A DNA stretch of 64,000 nucleotides. Source: an uncultured Bacteroidales bacterium. GTDB taxonomy: Bacteria > Bacteroidota > Bacteroidia > Bacteroidales > F082. The notes under the pieces were generated by a model. That model saw only the letters and a list, made by a program, of their open reading frames with translations, ran no database searches and was not told the DNA's origin. Of the stretch, positions 9,554-18,316 are shown one piece after another. How positions within the stretch are numbered: position 1 is the stretch's first letter; each line of letters begins with the position of its first letter. The position numbers were made by a program, and so were the translations under genes. The stretch covers positions 62,001 through 126,000 of the forward strand of contig CAMJHP010000002.1 in the NCBI GenBank assembly GCA_946405575.1, read 5' to 3'.

Positions 9554-9650
9554 CTCCTTGGCTTTACTCAATCAAGGAAATCCATGTCATGGCATGGAGC
9601 CAACGCATTGTCCCTATTGCCCCGCATCCGATGTCAACGATTGAGGCTTT

Positions 9651-10337
9651 TCAAGGCTTTATTTCCAATCTTTCAAAACTAATAATGAAATCCTCGCTAT
9701 TGTTAGCTAACCACATCAAATAACGAATGTCTTTGCCGGCTATCTGCTTTATGGTTTCTCCTTTGTATTTCCCAAAAGTAAGGACATCTTCGGGATATAG
9801 GGTCCTTATGTCCTTTTTCCTTTCTTCAATGACCTTGTCAACATCGAAGAAAAAATGCGAAGAGTTTTCATTCGCCCATTTTACCCAGCCCCAGTCACTA
9901 TGTATGACTTCAACCAATGTCTCTCCCTGGTGTTTCCCCTTTTCCAAAACATCATTGATGCCATAAACCTTGACTGGTTCAACCGTTGGTTCTCCAAGTA
10001 TATCCAGCAACACCCATGATCCGCATGCGGCACAAGGTATCTCTTGTGGTGTTGTATCATCAATCTTACACCAGCTTGCTTCACTGTCCTCCCATGCATT
10101 CGCCCTCTTTCCGTCCCTAAAGTAAAAACCATATGCGGTACCATACCTACCACCTTTCCCACCTGGTTTCACTTGATGCACCTCAACATATTGAGAATAA
10201 TACCAACTCGACACTCTTCCGTCCGGAAATCTTTGAGCCGTGAAAGGCAAGGCTCTTCCTATATTGTAATAGAGAGAGATTAAGCTGTTGCTTAATCCTT
10301 TCTGTTGTATAGCTTTTATTAGTTTTTCTTTTTCCAT
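9651..10337 (-). CDS. Protein with two DUF3820/exonuclease X C-terminal-like repeats
   Basis: A 228-residue cytoplasmic protein. The N-terminal half carries a CAACG pair of cysteines after an aromatic-rich region. The C-terminal half holds two tandem copies of one motif: VLEKGKHQGETLVEVIHSDW with WVKWANEN, and VLTFGKYKGETIKQIAGKDI with YLMWLANNS. This F-G-K-x-K-G-x-x-(x)n-Y-L-x-W-L pattern is that of DUF3820 and the C-terminal domain of exodeoxyribonuclease X. No exonuclease domain is present. A role in nucleic-acid binding is inference. It lies convergent with the AbiE operon. Confidence 0.6.
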   Translation of the reverse strand: MEKEKLIKAIQQKGLSNSLISLYYNIGRALPFTAQRFPDGRVSSWYYSQYVEVHQVKPGGKGGRYGTAYGFYFRDGKRANAWEDSEASWCKIDDTTPQEIPCAACGSWVLLDILGEPTVEPVKVYGINDVLEKGKHQGETLVEVIHSDWGWVKWANENSSHFFFDVDKVIEERKKDIRTLYPEDVLTFGKYKGETIKQIAGKDIRYLMWLANNSEDFIISFERLEIKP

Positions 10338-10502
10338 ATCAATTGCAAAGGTACATTTTTTCTCTTAGCACATCACCCACCGTCATTCCCCTCTTTAAGA
10401 AAGGGTGACCGCAGACTGGGGAAGCAACTCAAAAAAAAGACTCCTAAGACAATTGTCCCTTAACCCGATGTTATAAAACACAACTCTCATAGGCTTTTTG
10501 TT

Positions 10503-11207
10503 TTATTTTTTTCCCATAAAGGTTGCAAATAGGTACTTGGCATAAGTCCACCCTCTTGTTTCTAATAACCGATAGCAGCACACCATCAACAGCACTTGAA
10601 GCACTAATGCAATGGACAAAACCCACCATGACAACCAACCATAGAAGATATTAACAATACCAATAATAATTATGAAAAGAATACTCCAAACGCTTGCACC
10701 AAGATAATTACGACAGAAACCAAACTCAATGTTGTACTGTCTTAAAATCTCATCACCACGACAATTTTGCCTAATTTGGGAAACAGCCTCAATAATAACC
10801 TTTTGGGCCATGCCTATGTCTGCATTTTCCTCCTCTTGCGTAGGAAGTTTTATACCGAAAGTCGCCTTTACCTTGGCAGCAATCTGCTTGTGATACGCTG
10901 GTGAGATAACAGCATTCTGCCAAAGCAGCATTTTAGTGGTAGGCATCTCTGTCTCGTCCTTTTTGAACAGCGGATACTGAAATAGCCACTTCGAGGTCTC
11001 CTTAAACAACTCACTTACCAAATAGCCCACGGACACACTTACCAACGCAGTACCACCAATCAGACACAATATCCACTTTACGTCACCTATCAGTGTCTGA
11101 TACTGAGGAAACCACTTCCCCATGCACATTGCCAGCAATATGCACGTGGGGAACATTCCCAAAACAGCCGGATAGATCCTTGCTATTCTAATGTATTTAT
11201 CCATCAT
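10503..11207 (-). CDS. Four-helix membrane protein, partner of MBL protein (copy 1)
   Basis: This 234-residue protein has two transmembrane helices near the N-terminus (AVLGMFPTCILLAMCMG and WILCLIGGTALVSVSVGYLV), a charged cytosolic middle region of about 100 residues, and two more helices (SVWSILFIIIIGIVNIFYG, WVLSIALVLQVLLMVCC). It starts 4 nt after the upstream MBL gene stop, so the two are one operon. The protein at 13993 is a homologue: both share PTT-MLL before the middle region and R-YN/YG-F-RN-LG before helix 3. I recognise no named family; the shape resembles membrane effectors of defence systems. No catalytic motif is visible. Confidence 0.65.
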   Translation of the reverse strand: MMDKYIRIARIYPAVLGMFPTCILLAMCMGKWFPQYQTLIGDVKWILCLIGGTALVSVSVGYLVSELFKETSKWLFQYPLFKKDETEMPTTKMLLWQNAVISPAYHKQIAAKVKATFGIKLPTQEEENADIGMAQKVIIEAVSQIRQNCRGDEILRQYNIEFGFCRNYLGASVWSILFIIIIGIVNIFYGWLSWWVLSIALVLQVLLMVCCYRLLETRGWTYAKYLFATFMGKK

Positions 11208-11211
11208 TTGT

Positions 11212-12108
11212 TTAGTTTTCCATTATGCTTCCTAAATAATGCATGCCTGAATGATGCCCATGGCTCAAATTTATCACCATTCCATCTCTCTTGTTATATC
11301 CCGACTCCGATACAAAAATATCCAAATAGTCACCGTTTGTCTCAAACAAGATATCCCCAGCAGTATTCTGTGTTATAGTATTCTGACCGCAGTAATAATC
11401 CAGTTCATCACTAGGTGCTTCACCAACAACGACTAACTTCGGCGTCAGCTTATCCATTAGCGACGATGGGATATGACCACTCTTTCTACCATGATGCGGT
11501 GCGAACACTATGGTAACATGCCCATTGTTTACCTCTCTGTCAAACTCCTCCTGCATATCAGTTTCCATATCACCCATCCAGAGAAATGAGAATTTACCAA
11601 CAAGATACTTAATTGCTGGTGAGATGTTGTTTGGACTGCCACCTTCGGCAGCGGTTTTCAGAGCCTCGTTGTATTTCTCGTTATCTGTAATTGGCCAAAG
11701 GCAATTCAATCCAGATGATTTACGTTCATCATCATCCTCATTCATCCACTTGCGCTTGCATCCTTTTTTTAGTGCAAAACTCTTCTTGCTATCATTACGG
11801 AGTTCCTTATATCTCTTGAAATCATCCGTTTCTGTACCTTTCTTGGTCGTATTGTTGTCAACACGATAGAAGTTTAAAATATTGAACTTATCGTCGTAGT
11901 CCACCAACCCACCGATGTGATCATCATCAGGATGGGTAGAGATGAAACGCTGGATTCCTTTACCGGATGATTCCGATTCTATCTCGTCTAAAATATCATC
12001 CTTTGCGTCGTCAGTTAAATAACAGTCGATTGTCGTGAAATTGTCTGAATTGTGGTTGATGTAGAACATGTCTCCATTGCCAACCGAAAAGCTTTTTACT
12101 TTACTCAT
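11212..12108 (-). CDS. Metallo-beta-lactamase-fold hydrolase, ComEC-like (copy 1)
   Basis: The start at 12108 (MSKVKSFSVGNGDMFYI, 298 residues) is preferred over the track start because the MBL fold begins here and the other copy starts the same way. Metal ligands are visible: STHPDDDHIGG (H59, D61, D63, H64), WMGDME (second metal aspartate) and FAPHHGRKSG. This set is typical of the ComEC/Rec2-type MBL group, whose members act on nucleic acids or nucleotides. The C-terminus ends GMHYLGSIMEN, and the HY-x-G tail is also found in the second copy. Substrate unknown. It forms an operon with the membrane protein downstream. Confidence 0.75.
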   Translation of the reverse strand: MSKVKSFSVGNGDMFYINHNSDNFTTIDCYLTDDAKDDILDEIESESSGKGIQRFISTHPDDDHIGGLVDYDDKFNILNFYRVDNNTTKKGTETDDFKRYKELRNDSKKSFALKKGCKRKWMNEDDDERKSSGLNCLWPITDNEKYNEALKTAAEGGSPNNISPAIKYLVGKFSFLWMGDMETDMQEEFDREVNNGHVTIVFAPHHGRKSGHIPSSLMDKLTPKLVVVGEAPSDELDYYCGQNTITQNTAGDILFETNGDYLDIFVSESGYNKRDGMVINLSHGHHSGMHYLGSIMEN

Positions 12109-12432
12109 TATTTTTTTATTTTTATATTCTATCTTCGATTTGTGCAAATTATGCGCCAAAATCAAGAAAGAAATATGAAATAATTGAAATTTTAGTTGTA
12201 AAAGTGGTATATAATGCCCTTATTATCAAAGTAAATCAGGTACATAGGGTAATCTTTGACAGCACTTGACTGACATGACTTACACAGTCTGACACAACGA
12301 GCAACCTTCCTGTCAATTTGACACAAAATGCCCGAATTTCGTCAATAAAATCTAATATTATATGTAAAACAATCTCTTATTCGGGATTTTTTGCTACCTT
12401 TGCATCCGAATAAAACCTACATATACATTAAT
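12109..12432. promoter_or_regulatory. Divergent promoter region with palindrome and inverted repeat
   Basis: This spacer separates the MBL operon from the AAA gene. It holds a 13-nt palindrome TGTCAATTTGACA (12311-12323) and a -7 element TACCTTTG (12395-12402) for the AAA gene. An 8-bp inverted repeat, TTATTCGG (12377-12384) and CCGAATAA (12406-12413), flanks that -7 element. The -33 position lacks a clear TTG. These are candidate operator sites; no local regulator gene is visible. Confidence 0.5.
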
Positions 12433-13728
12433 ATGGTTATCGAATTACGAATCAAGAACTTCCTATCATTCAAAGAGGAAACCGTTCTAAGCTTTGAGGC
12501 CTCAAAAGACACGTTCAAGGAGGATTCTCTATTGGTCACAATGGCAGACGGAACCCGTCTCACCCGCATAGCAATAATATATGGTGCCAATGCAAGCGGC
12601 AAATCTAACCTCCTTGCAGCTTTCGAATATCTTTTTTGGTTTTGGAAACGGAAAACCGAAGACCAGGATGCACTCACAGGGGTAGAGCCTTTCGCATTAG
12701 ATAGTGATACGCCATCCCAACCTACAGAGTTTGAACTCAAGCTCTACGTGAACGACAAAAAGTATGTCTACCAGCTTAGTTTGACAAATCAAACCGTCCT
12801 ATACGAAAAGTTATTTGTTTACAACAGCAACCAGCCCTCCCTGCTCATGCAGCGTGAATTAGTTGATGGCATCACATCCTTGAAATTCAACCCATCGCTT
12901 ATCAAAGTACCAGTTGCTGCAAAAGATGAATTGACTGCAAAATGCCTAAAAAACATGTCATTCTTTGCAGCACGAAAATCAGTTAATTGCAATCTTGGCG
13001 AGATTGACGATGTGAGAGATTGGCTGATCAACCACACACTGCCTGTTATCGAATTAGGACAAAACATGTTCCCGTATGCAGAAAGAAAAATGTTTGAAAG
13101 CCCTAACACAAAGCAACATCTATTAGAATTCAGTCATAACATTGGCCTCGACATTGAGGATATGACGGTTGAAAAGGATTATATGCCAATAACACCAGAG
13201 ATGATTCAGTTCATGCAGGCATCTGGGCAACTGTCAGAAGAAAACCTCAATAAGCTGAATAAAGACCCCAGAATGCAAGCGGGATTCAAGACCGACTTTT
13301 TGGTTTCAGTAATTAATACAAAAGGGAAGGAATTCTATACTTTACCAAAATCATCGCAAAGTGAAGGTACACTAAGATCAATGGGGGTCGAGACCGCACT
13401 CTATGTCGCAGAACAAAACAACAAGTTGCTACCTATCGATGAGATAGAAACATCCATGCATCCATTATTATTAAAGTATATGATAAAGAGTTTTTTGAAA
13501 GCGCCATCAAAAAGCCAACTGCTGCTTACAACTCATTACGATCCTCTTTTCACCGCTGCAGACGAGTATTTACGTAAAGACAGCTTCTGGCTGATGGATA
13601 AGCGTGAAGATGGTAATTCAGTACTTTACCCACTTGTTTCAAAAAATGGGGTCAATAAAATGCGATCGCTTCACCGAGCATACTTAAACAACAAGCTTGG
13701 AGCTCTTCCTCAAATAACAAACATATAA
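12433..13728 (+). CDS. AAA ATPase of the AAA_15/AAA_21 (SMC-like/OLD-like) type
   Basis: The ATG at 12433 (MVIELRIKNFLSFKEETVLSF) is preferred over the upstream TTG of the track, giving 431 residues. Walker A is GANASGKSN near residue 53. The C-terminal half has LLPIDEIETSMHP (Walker B with signature) and LLTTHYDPLF (H-loop). This layout is shared by single-gene ATPases found in abortive-infection and other defence loci. No nuclease domain is fused and no RloB or TOPRIM partner sits beside it. It lies between two divergent MBL/membrane modules, so it may be the shared motor or sensor of the whole locus; that is inference. Confidence 0.75.
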   Translation: MVIELRIKNFLSFKEETVLSFEASKDTFKEDSLLVTMADGTRLTRIAIIYGANASGKSNLLAAFEYLFWFWKRKTEDQDALTGVEPFALDSDTPSQPTEFELKLYVNDKKYVYQLSLTNQTVLYEKLFVYNSNQPSLLMQRELVDGITSLKFNPSLIKVPVAAKDELTAKCLKNMSFFAARKSVNCNLGEIDDVRDWLINHTLPVIELGQNMFPYAERKMFESPNTKQHLLEFSHNIGLDIEDMTVEKDYMPITPEMIQFMQASGQLSEENLNKLNKDPRMQAGFKTDFLVSVINTKGKEFYTLPKSSQSEGTLRSMGVETALYVAEQNNKLLPIDEIETSMHPLLLKYMIKSFLKAPSKSQLLLTTHYDPLFTAADEYLRKDSFWLMDKREDGNSVLYPLVSKNGVNKMRSLHRAYLNNKLGALPQITNI

Positions 13729-13992
13729 AACCGCCCTTGCGACTTCCTTCCAGAATCAACAAGTGCGAATACTATAGTGGTTCTGTTTGCGCACCTCTAC
13801 TATATCTAATAATTTACTCGTATTCATCTCTTGAATAAGCCCTCTCTTTATGGAGTCAGGGGAAAACCCATGTTTTCTGACAATTTGTCAGCAGGGACGC
13901 ACCATTTACACATTTTCGCTAATTGGCATTTTTGTTGCGATGAAAAATAGAAAAACCAAAGAAATAAAGTTCCAAAATAAACGACAAACCTA
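13729..13992. promoter_or_regulatory. Intergenic with 15-nt perfect palindrome before the conjugation operon
   Basis: This 264-nt spacer contains CTGACAATTTGTCAG (13877-13891), a perfect palindrome about 100 nt upstream of the membrane-protein gene. It resembles TGTCAATTTGACA upstream of the AAA gene in length and core. It could bind a dimeric repressor. I saw no standard TTG-N19-TAnnTTTG pair nearby. Confidence 0.4.
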
Positions 13993-14733
13993 ATGATTGA
14001 AAAAGTTGAGAAGAAACTAAAAATGGACGATTACGACCTTGAGGCTGTCTTTACGCCGACAGTCATAAACCTTTTAATTGCCGCATTCTTTACTATCTGT
14101 ACACTCAAAGACACGCTACTGACAGCGGAATCAACCATTTGGTGGCAGACCGTTGCAGTCATTGTCGCCCCTATTGCCGTGGAGGTGATATTGTTCAGGT
14201 TCTTCATGCAAGCATTTCGCGAGTCATCCAAACTGTTTGAGTCACTCCTTTACCGAAAAGATCGACTCAACTTCCCCACCACCTCAATGCTGTTACTTGG
14301 CGATAATAGCATCAGTCAGCTACAAAAGAAACGCATACGACAAGTGCTCAAGTCAAAATATAATATCAACCTTCTCTCCAAAACTAAAGAAGAAGCCAAT
14401 GAGATGGAAGCCCGTAGAACGGCAAAGGATGCTGTTGCGCTAATACGCAAAGAAGTAGCCGACAGCGGCGATACCATGACACGCCGCAAACTGAAACGCT
14501 ATGGCACATTCCGCAACTTTCTTGGCGGTGCCTTGTATTGCCTCCCCGTTTGTCTCGCATGCTGGATTGTTAGCCTCTGTCTCAATGGCTCCAGTGTATT
14601 TCCCCTATCAATTGCTTTAACCATATACATAGTGTATTCTTTAGTGGATTTCTTTCTAGTCAAGAGCACCGCTGTCGAATATGCCGAAAGTCTTATAACA
14701 ACCTTTGATAAAAACAATTACGATGAAGCATAG
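13993..14733 (+). CDS. Four-helix membrane protein, first gene of E2-E1-JAB operon (copy 2)
   Basis: A 246-residue protein with the same topology as the 10503 gene: two N-terminal helices (VINLLIAAFFTICTL, VAVIVAPIAVEVILF), a charged cytosolic region with PTTSMLLLGDNSIS, then KRYGTFRNFLGG and two C-terminal helices. Its stop overlaps the MBL start by 11 nt, so translation is coupled. It probably anchors or reports for the soluble partners at the inner membrane, or acts as a membrane-disrupting effector. The family has no name that I recognise. Confidence 0.65.
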   Translation: MIEKVEKKLKMDDYDLEAVFTPTVINLLIAAFFTICTLKDTLLTAESTIWWQTVAVIVAPIAVEVILFRFFMQAFRESSKLFESLLYRKDRLNFPTTSMLLLGDNSISQLQKKRIRQVLKSKYNINLLSKTKEEANEMEARRTAKDAVALIRKEVADSGDTMTRRKLKRYGTFRNFLGGALYCLPVCLACWIVSLCLNGSSVFPLSIALTIYIVYSLVDFFLVKSTAVEYAESLITTFDKNNYDEA

Positions 14734-15865
14734 TATGAAATTTTACCCCGTAGGCAACGGGGATTGCTGCCTTGTAAACATCGGCGGCCCAACTAAGAAA
14801 ATGATGTTCGACTGTAATTTCCGCCAAAAGGCTGAAAACGAGGATGACGAAATGTTTGATGTTTTAGACGATCTGATCAACCATGAACTCACCAAAAAAT
14901 ACGGACTACCTTTTTTGGATGCATTCCTGCTTACCCATCCTGACCAGGACCACTGCCGTGGCTTTGGTGACAAGTTCTTCCTTGGAGACCCTGACTCCAT
15001 CAACGATAGCGACAAGAAAAAAGGAAAAATTCTCATCGGCGAGCTTTGGTACTCACCTCGTGTTTTTGAAGAATACACCATCGACTTAGGCGATGATGCC
15101 AAAGCATTCAAAAAAGAGGCGGCACGACGGATGGAACTCTACAAGTCCAACAAAAAGAAAGCCGACCGCGAAGGCAACCGTATCCGCATTATAGGATGGT
15201 CGGACAACAAAGATCTTGAAGGTCTCGAAGACCGCATCACGGTGCCTGGAAACTTGATTTCAGAAGTGAACGGCTCTAAATGCAATTACTTCGAAATGTT
15301 TATCCACGCTCCATTCAAGAAAGATATCGAGAACGCCGACCGCAATGAAACCAGCATTGTTTCCCAACTAAGATTCAAATCTGATAAAAAGGATACTCCT
15401 ATTGCTCGGGCTTTCCTCGCTGGTGATGCCGAATGGCACGTATGGGACACCATCATGACTGTGAACAAGAATGATGATTTTTTGAAATGGGACTTATTGG
15501 AGGCGCCTCACCATTGTAGCTATACCTTCTTTGCCGATGACAGAGAAGACGAGCCCAATCAAGCCTCACTTGATTTCTTGGACAAGAGAGAAGAAGGGGC
15601 ATTTGTGGTCTCATCCTCAAAGGTTATCAAGCAGAATTCCGACAACCCACCCTGCCAAAAAGCAAAGAACCGCTATGTGGAGCGAGTTGGTAAAGACAAT
15701 TTCTTCTGCACTAGTGGCGACTCGGAAGATGAGGCCGACAAACCTCTAGTATTTGTCATAGAAGACGGAGCCATCGCCCTTTCTGATGACAAGAAGAAAG
15801 AATCCGACTCAAAGGCCACAATTGCCAAAGAAACGAAACCCCATTATTATGGACAACGTTTCTGA
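14723..15865 (+). CDS. Metallo-beta-lactamase-fold hydrolase (copy 2)
   Basis: The start at 14723 (MKHSMKFYPVGNGDCC) lines up with copy 1 and gives 380 residues. It overlaps the membrane gene by 11 nt and the E2-E1-JAB gene by 17 nt, so the three genes form a tight operon. Metal-binding motifs are LTHPDQDHCRGFG, FLAGDAEWHVW and LEAPHHCSYTFF. Compared with copy 1 it has insertions after the first motif and a charged C-terminal extension. It ends KPHYYGQRF, echoing the HY-x-G of copy 1. Substrate and role are unknown. MBL genes near E2/E1/JAB genes have, as I recall, been noted in comparative genomics, which I could not check. Confidence 0.75.
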   Translation: MKHSMKFYPVGNGDCCLVNIGGPTKKMMFDCNFRQKAENEDDEMFDVLDDLINHELTKKYGLPFLDAFLLTHPDQDHCRGFGDKFFLGDPDSINDSDKKKGKILIGELWYSPRVFEEYTIDLGDDAKAFKKEAARRMELYKSNKKKADREGNRIRIIGWSDNKDLEGLEDRITVPGNLISEVNGSKCNYFEMFIHAPFKKDIENADRNETSIVSQLRFKSDKKDTPIARAFLAGDAEWHVWDTIMTVNKNDDFLKWDLLEAPHHCSYTFFADDREDEPNQASLDFLDKREEGAFVVSSSKVIKQNSDNPPCQKAKNRYVERVGKDNFFCTSGDSEDEADKPLVFVIEDGAIALSDDKKKESDSKATIAKETKPHYYGQRF

Positions 15866-18008
15866 ACAATACTCATGCATAGATAAAACCGCACTCGGAG
15901 CTTTGGCCAAGGAGCTAGATTCCTTGGCCGAAATCTTCGAGAACAGTTATCGCATAGTGGAGTTGGATGGCAACACCCTTGGTGTTTGCGGTGACATTCT
16001 TACCTACGCCAACACAAAGTCACTTCTCCACCGCGTCGAGCCCATGGTGATTGGTGTCAGTAAAACCAATTGGCAAACCGAAACACCTTTTGTTTTTCCT
16101 GACAGAACAAACTTCCCTTTTGAAAAATTCCCGCATGTCAACTATAAGACCAAAAGTCTTCCATCCACACTCTGCTTGGCTCGCGAAAATATAGACGACT
16201 GGTATGCCGAACACACACTGAAAGACTACGTGAATCTGGTGGCTCAATGGCTGCGTGACGCAGCCAAAGGCAAATTAATGAAACTGAACGAAAACGACGA
16301 GTTTGAGCCCCAGCGCAACCACAAAGCGGACTGCCTCCTGATGCGCATCACCTATATGGACCCCATATTAGACTATAAGGAAGAATCCGAATGCTATTTT
16401 TATTCCATTCATGTCAGCGAGGAGATGTCCAAAATTGCATACGGCAACGAACAGCACAAAAAACTAACCGAAAACGCTGTAGGAGTGCGTCTATTTGCCG
16501 GCAAAGACCATGTGGACGACACTTGGTACACCCACTATCCCACTACACTTGGTGAACTCTACCAGTTTATTCAAGACAAGAGTTACCCCTTTGAACTCAA
16601 TAACCTTAAGTCAGTTTTAGACTCAACCAAGAAATATGTTTATTTTCAACTCGCTTTGCACCGACCAAAAAAGATTATAGGCAAAAACACTCGCATCAAT
16701 TATCTTTGCTTCCGTGCCAACGCACAAGATGTAATTAACGACAACACAAACGCACTTGTTGAAGAAATATGCATTATTGATTTTACCGATTATCTCACCG
16801 CACATTATATTTCCGAAACTCCTAGTTCTATCTGGACCAAGCAGATTACCTTATTGGGATGTGGTGCTGTGGGAAGCAAAATTGCCTACCATCTCCACCG
16901 CAGCGGCTTATACAACTTTGACTTAATTGACAGTGACCATTTCCTCCCCCACAATGTTTGCCGTCATGCCTTGGCAGCCTACTATCCTGGCAAATCTTAT
17001 AAAAACAAGGCCGACGCTTTGAAAAATTCTCTTATTGAAATGTTTCACGGGATGCCCCATGAAGGTATCAAAGCATTTGACCACGATGCACTTACTTATC
17101 TTCAGGCCAAAGACCTCAATGAAATTGACCTTATCATTGATGCCACAGCCTCAGTAAGAGTGATGTATGGCATCGACAGTGCAATGCTACCCGAGAAGAC
17201 CCGCGTAGTGAGGGTAGCCCTATCAGAAGGCGGCGACGTAGGAGTGACCTACTTGAACATTGACAATACGCAACCCCTTGCCGACTACTATATGGAGATT
17301 CTTCGTGCTGCCCTTAGAGATGAGCAGATATACAGATGGCTTTCAAACGAAAAAAAGAACTCTACCGAAAATATCCGCATAGGAGAGGGGTGCCATTCGA
17401 ATACCATGCGCATAAGCGACGACACCATTTCTGCCCATGCTGCCCTGATGTCATCGGCCATACGCCATATATATGAGGGTAAACAGACGAACCGCATTCT
17501 TCTTTCCTTTGCACATCGTGATTTTCCAGGCAGCATGCAGACCTGCGTATTACCCGTCAACAGATATATTCAGTTCACGTGTGCCAACGCTAATAAATGG
17601 CAAGTGCGTATTCCTGAAGATTTGCTCAAAGAAATCCGCATCAAGACCAAAGCAAAGGGCAAGAACGAAACTGGAGGTTATCTCTTTGGCCACATCGATC
17701 ACAAACGTAAGACCATTTATGCTCTATCTCATTTCATGCCCACTGATTCACATGGTTCGAAAAACGGTTTCAAATTAGGCACCAGTGGTCTAAAAGACCA
17801 CAAAAAGTTCATTGCCCTACGCTGCATCGGACAGATGGAATACATCGGCGACTGGCATTCACATCCGGAAACCACTCTTGATATGTCGGCCATCGATATT
17901 GCCACATGTCATGAAAAAGTCGTTCACGAACTACCTCATGGCATAGGTGTTTGTGTTATTACAAAGGCAACCCAAACACAGTTTTTCCTAATTAGCCCAC
18001 AAGAATAA
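15849..18008 (+). CDS. E2-E1-JAB fusion: ubiquitin-like conjugation and deconjugation enzyme
   Basis: The ATG at 15849 (MDNVSEQYSC), overlapping the MBL gene, gives 719 residues with three domains. An E2-like domain (about 60-250) has FPHVN (H96, N98), a candidate catalytic Cys in STLCLARE (C109) and W118, matching HPN...C...W of UBC folds. An E1/ThiF domain (about 325-545) has GCGAVG (337-342), D361, N369, R372 for adenylation and a candidate thioester Cys in GEGCHSNT (C515). A JAB/JAMM isopeptidase (about 585-719) has E607 and HSHPETTLDMSAID (H670, H672, S680, D683), a complete JAMM set. It should activate a protein C-terminus, transfer it and also cleave it. In CBASS these activities are split between Cap2 and Cap3; here they are one chain, with no CD-NTase or ubiquitin-like gene nearby. 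Confidence 0.85.
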   Translation: MDNVSEQYSCIDKTALGALAKELDSLAEIFENSYRIVELDGNTLGVCGDILTYANTKSLLHRVEPMVIGVSKTNWQTETPFVFPDRTNFPFEKFPHVNYKTKSLPSTLCLARENIDDWYAEHTLKDYVNLVAQWLRDAAKGKLMKLNENDEFEPQRNHKADCLLMRITYMDPILDYKEESECYFYSIHVSEEMSKIAYGNEQHKKLTENAVGVRLFAGKDHVDDTWYTHYPTTLGELYQFIQDKSYPFELNNLKSVLDSTKKYVYFQLALHRPKKIIGKNTRINYLCFRANAQDVINDNTNALVEEICIIDFTDYLTAHYISETPSSIWTKQITLLGCGAVGSKIAYHLHRSGLYNFDLIDSDHFLPHNVCRHALAAYYPGKSYKNKADALKNSLIEMFHGMPHEGIKAFDHDALTYLQAKDLNEIDLIIDATASVRVMYGIDSAMLPEKTRVVRVALSEGGDVGVTYLNIDNTQPLADYYMEILRAALRDEQIYRWLSNEKKNSTENIRIGEGCHSNTMRISDDTISAHAALMSSAIRHIYEGKQTNRILLSFAHRDFPGSMQTCVLPVNRYIQFTCANANKWQVRIPEDLLKEIRIKTKAKGKNETGGYLFGHIDHKRKTIYALSHFMPTDSHGSKNGFKLGTSGLKDHKKFIALRCIGQMEYIGDWHSHPETTLDMSAIDIATCHEKVVHELPHGIGVCVITKATQTQFFLISPQE

Positions 18009-18316
18009 AAGCGTATAGCTTGATAGAAGGACAATAACTCAGATTATATGTACACGATCGTGCAAACTATTTAGATTCGTGAGATTGATGGCCAAACAAC
18101 TTAAGAATTGTCAAAGGGTGTATTTCGACAAATCGGACAATGATGTTAGAAAAATCGTAATGAAATGACGCAATAATTTGTATTTGAATAATTTACACCA
18201 AATTTAATATTTCTTTCTTTCATGGAAACCATTTGCAAAATAACTAATATAATTCACCTAAATCAAATACCATTGAATTTTCTTTTGTATATTTGCACCA
18301 TTAAAATGCCACTGCC
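18009..18316. other. Intergenic with promoter for DUF1703 gene
   Basis: This 308-nt AT-rich spacer ends with TATATTTG (18288-18295), about 20 nt before the next start codon, a good -7 element. No clear -33 TTG lies 19 nt upstream. No terminator with a long T-tract follows the conjugation operon that I can be sure of. Confidence 0.4.

Noticed and set aside
15849-18008. Type II CBASS
   Set aside because: E2-E1 and JAB are fused and no cyclic-nucleotide synthase or its effector is present within reach.
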